Shown in pieces: positions 52,780-57,262 of a stretch of DNA of 57,262 nucleotides. Below the pieces are notes generated by a model, which did no database searches, had not been told where the DNA came from, and saw nothing but the letters and a program-made list of their open reading frames with translations. This stretch comes from Tannerella sp. (lineage in GTDB: Bacteria > Bacteroidota > Bacteroidia > Bacteroidales > Tannerellaceae), in contig JAITVS010000205.1 of NCBI GenBank assembly GCA_031285685.1, forward strand, positions 1 to 57,262, given 5' to 3'. Position numbers and translations under genes: made by a program. Numbering within the stretch: the stretch's first letter is position 1; each line of letters opens with the position of its first letter.

Positions 52780-53904
52780 TTATGCAGGAACAGGAATTGT
52801 ATTCAACTTCTTCCCGGTTAGCTTTTGAATATCTTTGACCATGATATATTCCTCGCTGGAGCAAAAAGTGAGTGCTGTTCCGCTATGTCCGGCACGTCCT
52901 GTCCGGCCAATGCGATGAACATAGGTTTCTGCGACATCCGGCAGATCATAATTTATGACTAATTCCAGTTGATTGATATCAAGACCTCTGGCAGCAATAT
53001 CAGTTGCAATAAGCGCTTGTATATGATTCGATTTGAAATCAGACAATGCCCGCTGTCTGGCATTTTGCGATTTATTTCCATGAATAGATGCACTACCTAT
53101 TCCTGCTTTACAAAGTATCCGGGCGATTTTGTCGGCTCCATGTTTTGTGCGGGAAAAAATAAGGGCTGACTTTGTTTTGTCCTTTCTGAGCAGGCCGATA
53201 AGCAAATCTTTCTTTTCCGGTTTTTCTACAAAATAGAGGTATTGTTCTATCGTATCGATTACCGATGATACGGGAGCAACCTCTACCTTTACCGGATTAT
53301 ATAGAATAGAACGGGAAAGAGTCGCGATAGAAGTAGGCATTGTTGCCGAAAAGAAAAGAGTTTGTTTTTTCTTCGGAAGTTTGGGTAATAGGCGTTTAAT
53401 ATCATGAATAAAGCCCATGTCCAACATCCGGTCAGCTTCATCCAATACAAAATGCTGAATGGAATCTAAGCTGATAATTTTCTGGTTCATTAAATCCAAT
53501 AGGCGTCCGGGAGTTGCAATCAGGATATCTACTCCGCGTTTTAGTTTCTGTACCTGCGGATTTTGATTTACTCCTCCGAATATTACCGTATGCTGCAAAC
53601 CTGTATATTTAGCATAATCGTGGAAACATTCATCTATCTGGATGGCTAATTCACGTGTAGGGGTAAGAATCAATGCTTTTATTTCCCGTTTTTTACCGAT
53701 TGTTTTATTTAAGTGTAATCGTTGAATGATGGGTATTGCAAATGCTGCGGTTTTACCCGTTCCGGTCTGCGCTAAACCCAATAAATCACGATTTTCCAGA
53801 ACAGGAGGAATCGCTTGTTCTTGTATGGGTGTAGGATTTTCATATCCTTTTTCTTTCAGAGCCTTTAATATAGGTTCAATTATTTTTAATTCTTTAAATG
53901 TCAT
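52780..53904 (-). CDS. DEAD-box RNA helicase, RhlE-like
   Basis: A 374-residue helicase with the Q motif (NPTPIQEQAIP), motif I AQTGTGKT, Ia PTRELAIQ, II DEAD, III SAT and VI HRIGRTGRAG. It ends almost directly after the core and lacks the basic C-terminal tail of longer RhlE proteins. Probable roles are RNA unwinding in ribosome assembly and cold adaptation. A leader of about 280 bases separates it from its promoter, as with many cold-shock genes. Confidence 0.95.
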   Translation of the reverse strand: MTFKELKIIEPILKALKEKGYENPTPIQEQAIPPVLENRDLLGLAQTGTGKTAAFAIPIIQRLHLNKTIGKKREIKALILTPTRELAIQIDECFHDYAKYTGLQHTVIFGGVNQNPQVQKLKRGVDILIATPGRLLDLMNQKIISLDSIQHFVLDEADRMLDMGFIHDIKRLLPKLPKKKQTLFFSATMPTSIATLSRSILYNPVKVEVAPVSSVIDTIEQYLYFVEKPEKKDLLIGLLRKDKTKSALIFSRTKHGADKIARILCKAGIGSASIHGNKSQNARQRALSDFKSNHIQALIATDIAARGLDINQLELVINYDLPDVAETYVHRIGRTGRAGHSGTALTFCSSEEYIMVKDIQKLTGKKLNTIPVPA

Positions 53905-54182
53905 AAGTTTTTTACTGCTATATCAACAGTCTTTTTTAATTTGTATTATATAATTTAGTGGGGAAGCATTCTCCGGAAGTTCTACTTCCGGATTGCCGAT
54001 AAGAAATGATTTCATTTTATTTACAAAATTGTGTCACGAGATTTGTGAAACACATTTCGCGACTTGTTAATAATAAAAACAAGTAAGTTGATTTTGTTGT
54101 CGATTTTGACGATGGGAAGACCTGCCTAAAAGACAGAACGAAACATTGCTAAGAAAGATATACAATATAAACTCGATTGTTC
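53905..54182 (-). promoter_or_regulatory. long structured 5' leader of the helicase gene
   Basis: No reading frame is evident in this leader. It contains the hairpin TCCGGAAGT-TCT-ACTTCCGGA (53972-53992), and a longer imperfect hairpin around 54029-54064, beginning GTGTCACGAGA and ending CGCGAC. A long leader with stems is a usual feature of cold-shock mRNAs. Thermosensing is inferred, not shown. Confidence 0.45.
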
Positions 54183-54188
54183 AGGGCA

Positions 54189-54218
54189 CAAAGATACGGA
54201 AATAAATTAACTTATCAA
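54189..54218 (-). promoter_or_regulatory. promoter of the DEAD-box helicase
   Basis: The minus strand has TTG (54216-54218), a 19-base spacer and TATCTTTG (54189-54196), a full -7 match. Transcription is predicted to start near 54182. Confidence 0.65.
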
Positions 54219-54280
54219 CTAAATCAACTTATTTTATCATATTTTCTATTCGACTGCTATTCTTATATAATATAATAGTA

Positions 54281-56254
54281 TTATTTCCAATCGTCCGTAC
54301 GGAATGGCGATGCCGGTAAGCCTTCTTCATTATACAGATTGCATTCTGGATTGTCGGCCCATGCATAACGGACAGCAACAGGAAAGCGTACTTCCGGTGA
54401 AGATACGACAATGCTATTACCATCGATTATAGCATCCACCCAGTGAAACAGATGATCCGGACCGGCTATTGCAAAGCCTTTCAGGTTGGGACTGTCCTTT
54501 GACTTTAGCCCTTTACCGGTATGACTGAAGTTGATACGTATTTTGTTCCCTTCAAGCTGATATGACCTGAAGATAGGGCCGGAATAGACGATCTCTTGTC
54601 CGTATGTTCCGGCCAATGCATTTAATGCCAATCGCGATCCCACATCCTGTTTATTCTTTGGGTGGATATCATCGGCATCTCCTATATCGATTGAAACGGC
54701 CATTCCTGTGTTTTCCAATTGCAGTGTCTGTAACTGAGCTTCCCGGAGTTCCGCCCATTGTGATTCCTCCGGTTCATTGCTTCTTTTCATAAAATTTGCC
54801 AGTTGTACAAAATAGAATGGAAAATTATGACCCCATTGTATTCGCCAATCACGGATCATTAATGGAAATAGTTCACGGTATTGATAGGCGCGGTCGGCAT
54901 TTGATTCTCCCTGATACCAAATTGCACCTCTGATAGCATAGGGAATAACAGGATGTATCATGGCATTGTATAAAACGGTGGGCCTGTTCGGATTGCCGGA
55001 TACCGACTGCGGCGCTTTATCCTGTTTTTTTAAATCAATAGCAACCTGGTATTTCCAAGTTCCGGCCAGAGAGGTTGCACTTTCTTTGCCTGTTGAGGGA
55101 GCAACCGATAGATCAGCCGTTTCTCCGTGTATACCGCCTCCGCCTCCCGTATCGGTTACCCTGATTGTAATAACGGCTTTTCCCGGTTTGACCAGTTTTC
55201 CGGGAATTTTGTATATGCGTTTATGATTATATCCGTTTGTTTCTCCGATTTTTATACCATTGAAATAAGTAATATCGTTATCGTCGATCATCGCCAGTTT
55301 TAGTGTCAGGTCTTTTTTTGCCCACTGATCCGGAATCTCTATGGCTTTTCTGAACCAGACAATGCCGTCGAAATCATTCAGCCCTTTTTCTTCCCATAAC
55401 CCGGGAAGTTCCATTTTGTTCCACTGCCCATCATCTAAATTCGTTTCCGACCATACCGCAACATTATTTCGGTAGCCTTTGTCATTGGCCAGGATATAAT
55501 CATTCCATTCTTTGAATTTCTGTTCGTATTGTTTCTGCGCCTCTTCCTCGGATACATTTGTTATATCCTGTACCGCCTCTTTGAAATAAGGCATTTCCGC
55601 TAATGATTGACCACTTGTCCATGCTTCTGCGATGGTGCCTCCCCATGATGTACTGATCAGGCCTATGGGGATATCTAAGTTTTTGTTAAGATTGCGTCCG
55701 AAAAAATAAGCGACGGAAGAAAAGTTTTCAATTGTTTCAGGTGTACAAACCTGCCAACCTCCTCTTGTTGCTTTCAGATCATCCAGCGGAAGGTTGCTTG
55801 TCGCCTGCTCTACATGAAGTAATCGTATTTGGGAATAATTGGCGTCGGCAATTTCATTTTTATAGTTATTGACCATTCCCCATCCGGCCAGCGGCATTTC
55901 CATGTTCGATTGTCCCGAACAAATCCATACTTCACCAATCAGAATATTCTTCAGGGTTAATTTTTTGCCATCTGAAAATGATATATTGTATGGGCCTCCG
56001 GCTTCCGGAGTTATTACTTTTACCTGCCAGTTTCCGTTGTTGCCGGCTGTTGTAGTATACGTTTTCTGATCCCACGAAGTCACGATTGTTACGGTTTTTC
56101 CCGGATCGGCTATCCCCCAAACCGGCGCTTCTGTTTTTTGCTGCATAACCATATTGTCTGTGAATAGCTTGGATAAAGTGATTTTTGCATATAGGGGAGA
56201 AGTAAAAATTGAAAATGCCGTAATAACGGAAAAAATCAGGAATAGTTGTTTCAT
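54281..56254 (-). CDS. sialate O-acetylesterase, SGNH-type
   Basis: A 657-residue secreted protein, started at the ATG at 56254, where a signal peptide begins (KQLFLIFSVITAFSIFTSPLYA). Longer in-frame extensions run antisense into the neighbouring gene. The catalytic serine is in ICSGQSNMEM (S116), followed by SWGGTIAEAW, AIWYQGESNA, and DIHPKNKQDVG with the catalytic aspartate/histidine. A galactose-binding-like jelly roll is inserted at about 290-410. It removes O-acetyl groups from sialic acids or other host glycans. The upstream neighbour is galM. Confidence 0.92.
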   Translation of the reverse strand: MKQLFLIFSVITAFSIFTSPLYAKITLSKLFTDNMVMQQKTEAPVWGIADPGKTVTIVTSWDQKTYTTTAGNNGNWQVKVITPEAGGPYNISFSDGKKLTLKNILIGEVWICSGQSNMEMPLAGWGMVNNYKNEIADANYSQIRLLHVEQATSNLPLDDLKATRGGWQVCTPETIENFSSVAYFFGRNLNKNLDIPIGLISTSWGGTIAEAWTSGQSLAEMPYFKEAVQDITNVSEEEAQKQYEQKFKEWNDYILANDKGYRNNVAVWSETNLDDGQWNKMELPGLWEEKGLNDFDGIVWFRKAIEIPDQWAKKDLTLKLAMIDDNDITYFNGIKIGETNGYNHKRIYKIPGKLVKPGKAVITIRVTDTGGGGGIHGETADLSVAPSTGKESATSLAGTWKYQVAIDLKKQDKAPQSVSGNPNRPTVLYNAMIHPVIPYAIRGAIWYQGESNADRAYQYRELFPLMIRDWRIQWGHNFPFYFVQLANFMKRSNEPEESQWAELREAQLQTLQLENTGMAVSIDIGDADDIHPKNKQDVGSRLALNALAGTYGQEIVYSGPIFRSYQLEGNKIRINFSHTGKGLKSKDSPNLKGFAIAGPDHLFHWVDAIIDGNSIVVSSPEVRFPVAVRYAWADNPECNLYNEEGLPASPFRTDDWK

Positions 56255-56345
56255 GATAATATATGTTGTTTCAATATGTGTAACTCTGTGTGCAAATTTA
56301 AGAAAATCAGGATGAAAAATAAGAATTAAAAAGAAAAAAAGATGA

Positions 56346-57262
56346 TCAATCTGCTTTGAAAACAATTTTATGTCTGGTTTCCGTATCCGGCTGTAAAATG
56401 CAGTTTTTGAAATCCGGATGGTTCGGTGCGTCAGGATAAAATTGGGCTTCGAGAGCGATTCCTGTAAATGGCTGATGCTTTCCGGAAAGATAATCGCCGG
56501 TGTAGATTTGTACGCCGGGCATGGTTGAGGCGACATTGAGAGTTGTTCCCGAAGCCGGATCTTTCAATGTGACTAAATGTTTGAGTGACTTGTCGGAATT
56601 ACTGATGAAATAGGTATTGTAGCCTTTGATGATTTCGTTTTTTTGCGTCATCCGGTTGGCGATTTTCTGGAAATCACGAAAGTCAAAAGCGGTACCGGCT
56701 ACGGATAGTATCCGGCCGGTCGGAATGAATTCATCGTTTGTTTTCAGATAGCTGTCGGCAAAAATTTTCAGTTCATGGTTTAAAATTGTTTCATTTTTAC
56801 CGGATAAATTGAAATAAGCATGATTTGTCGGATTGAATATAGTTTCTTTATCGGAAACGGCGCTATACTCTATCTGTAATGTGTTATCGTCAGAAAAGGA
56901 GTAGGTGACCGAGAAATACAGATTACCGGGAAAACCGCTTTCGCCATCCGGGCTTTCACAGGATAAGATGAGTTTATCCCCATCTATTCGGGTATCGAAT
57001 ATTCTTGAATGAAAGCCGTTGAAACCTCCATGATTGGAGTTGTTTCCGTCGTTTTTATCTAAATAGTAGGTGGCGTTTTTGAGCGAAAATTGTGCATTGG
57101 AAATGCGATTGGCAAATCTTCCGACTGTGCTCCCGATGTAGGAACTATCCGAAAAATAGTCTTCTATGTTTTCGTAAGAGAGGATAATGTTTTTTAATCT
57201 TCCGGTTTTGCCGGGTATGACGAACGCAGTTAATGTTGCCCCATAATTGGTGATTTCGGTAT
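56346..57262 (-). CDS. galM: aldose 1-epimerase (galactose mutarotase), 5' end beyond the window
   Basis: The frame is open from the stop at 56346 to the window edge (about 305 codons), so the start lies outside. The first visible residues are TEITNYGATLTAFVIPGK, the usual N-terminal strand of mutarotases. NPTNHAYFNLSG carries the catalytic histidine, and later come IPTGRI, AFDFR and the C-terminal ITGIALEAQFYPD-like glutamate segment (FTGIALEAQFYPDAPNH). It interconverts alpha and beta anomers of galactose or related sugars. It ends 91 bp before the sialate esterase ATG. Confidence 0.94.
   Translation of the reverse strand, partial: TEITNYGATLTAFVIPGKTGRLKNIILSYENIEDYFSDSSYIGSTVGRFANRISNAQFSLKNATYYLDKNDGNNSNHGGFNGFHSRIFDTRIDGDKLILSCESPDGESGFPGNLYFSVTYSFSDDNTLQIEYSAVSDKETIFNPTNHAYFNLSGKNETILNHELKIFADSYLKTNDEFIPTGRILSVAGTAFDFRDFQKIANRMTQKNEIIKGYNTYFISNSDKSLKHLVTLKDPASGTTLNVASTMPGVQIYTGDYLSGKHQPFTGIALEAQFYPDAPNHPDFKNCILQPDTETRHKIVFKAD

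Noticed and set aside
56255..56536. N-terminal extension of the sialate esterase
   Set aside because: It runs antisense through the 3' end of galM, while a proper signal peptide starts at 56254.

Overview
The window is 57 kb of a Bacteroidales (Bacteroidota) chromosome. The evidence is consistent: promoters of the TTTG-N19-TAnnTTTG type, BACON-domain lipoproteins, a secretion substrate with a type IX sorting tail, a fused SecDF, SusC-plug-like motifs in a BlaR1-type sensor, MenA, and DUF2975/XRE and PepSY-like genes. A type IX cargo protein suggests a Porphyromonadaceae/Dysgonomonadaceae-like lineage, but I cannot name the genus. There are no phages, insertion sequences, rRNA genes or CRISPR arrays. 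One tRNA gene, tRNA-Val(GAC), is present.

Layout. (1) 0-7.5 kb: a giant secreted C10 cysteine protease fused to two beta-helix modules, then a queuosine-precursor transporter behind a preQ1-I riboswitch, and menA. (2) 7.5-12 kb: minus-strand operon pdxJ-exbB-exbD-tonB-like-DJ-1, divergent from nadK, which is followed by a candidate small RNA. (3) 12-20 kb: an esterase, secDF, and an M64 peptidase/BACON lipoprotein pair. (4) 20-27 kb: mrp, trmB, an NtrY/NtrC-type two-component pair (regulator frameshifted), and tolC. (5) 27-33 kb: tRNA-Val, DUF2975 plus XRE regulator with paired operators, sppA, and a BlaR1-like/BlaI pair. (6) 33-43 kb: an eight-gene efflux operon with one adaptor, one ATPase and six MacB-type permeases. 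(7) 43-50 kb: divergently, a histidine kinase, PepSY-like protein and OmpR-type regulator, then a cassette resembling lipid A uronic-acid decoration (GT83, GT2, LAB_N, UDP-glucuronate epimerase). (8) 50-57 kb: acyltransferase, GH43-like protein, a cold-shock group (RRM protein, decayed csp remnant, DEAD helicase), sialate O-acetylesterase, and partial galM.

The most interesting result is a hidden regulon. tolC (27.1 kb) and the efflux-adaptor operon (42.7 kb) each carry a sigma-54-type promoter (TGGCAC-N5-TTGCA and TGGCAC-N5-TTGAA). Each also has the same palindrome TGTTCG-N4-CGGACA upstream, centred 65.5 bp from the -12 guanine in both cases. The likely activator is the NtrC-family regulator encoded just downstream of tolC. 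Its reading frame is broken by an apparent missing G in a G-run just before the Walker B motif. The two halves of a tripartite pump, 14 kb apart, therefore appear to be coregulated.

Other notable structure includes tandemly duplicated promoters at two two-component loci, a 160-bp structured intergenic repeat in two copies with compensatory base changes, and operators placed exactly in or beside promoters for blaI and the DUF2975/XRE operon.
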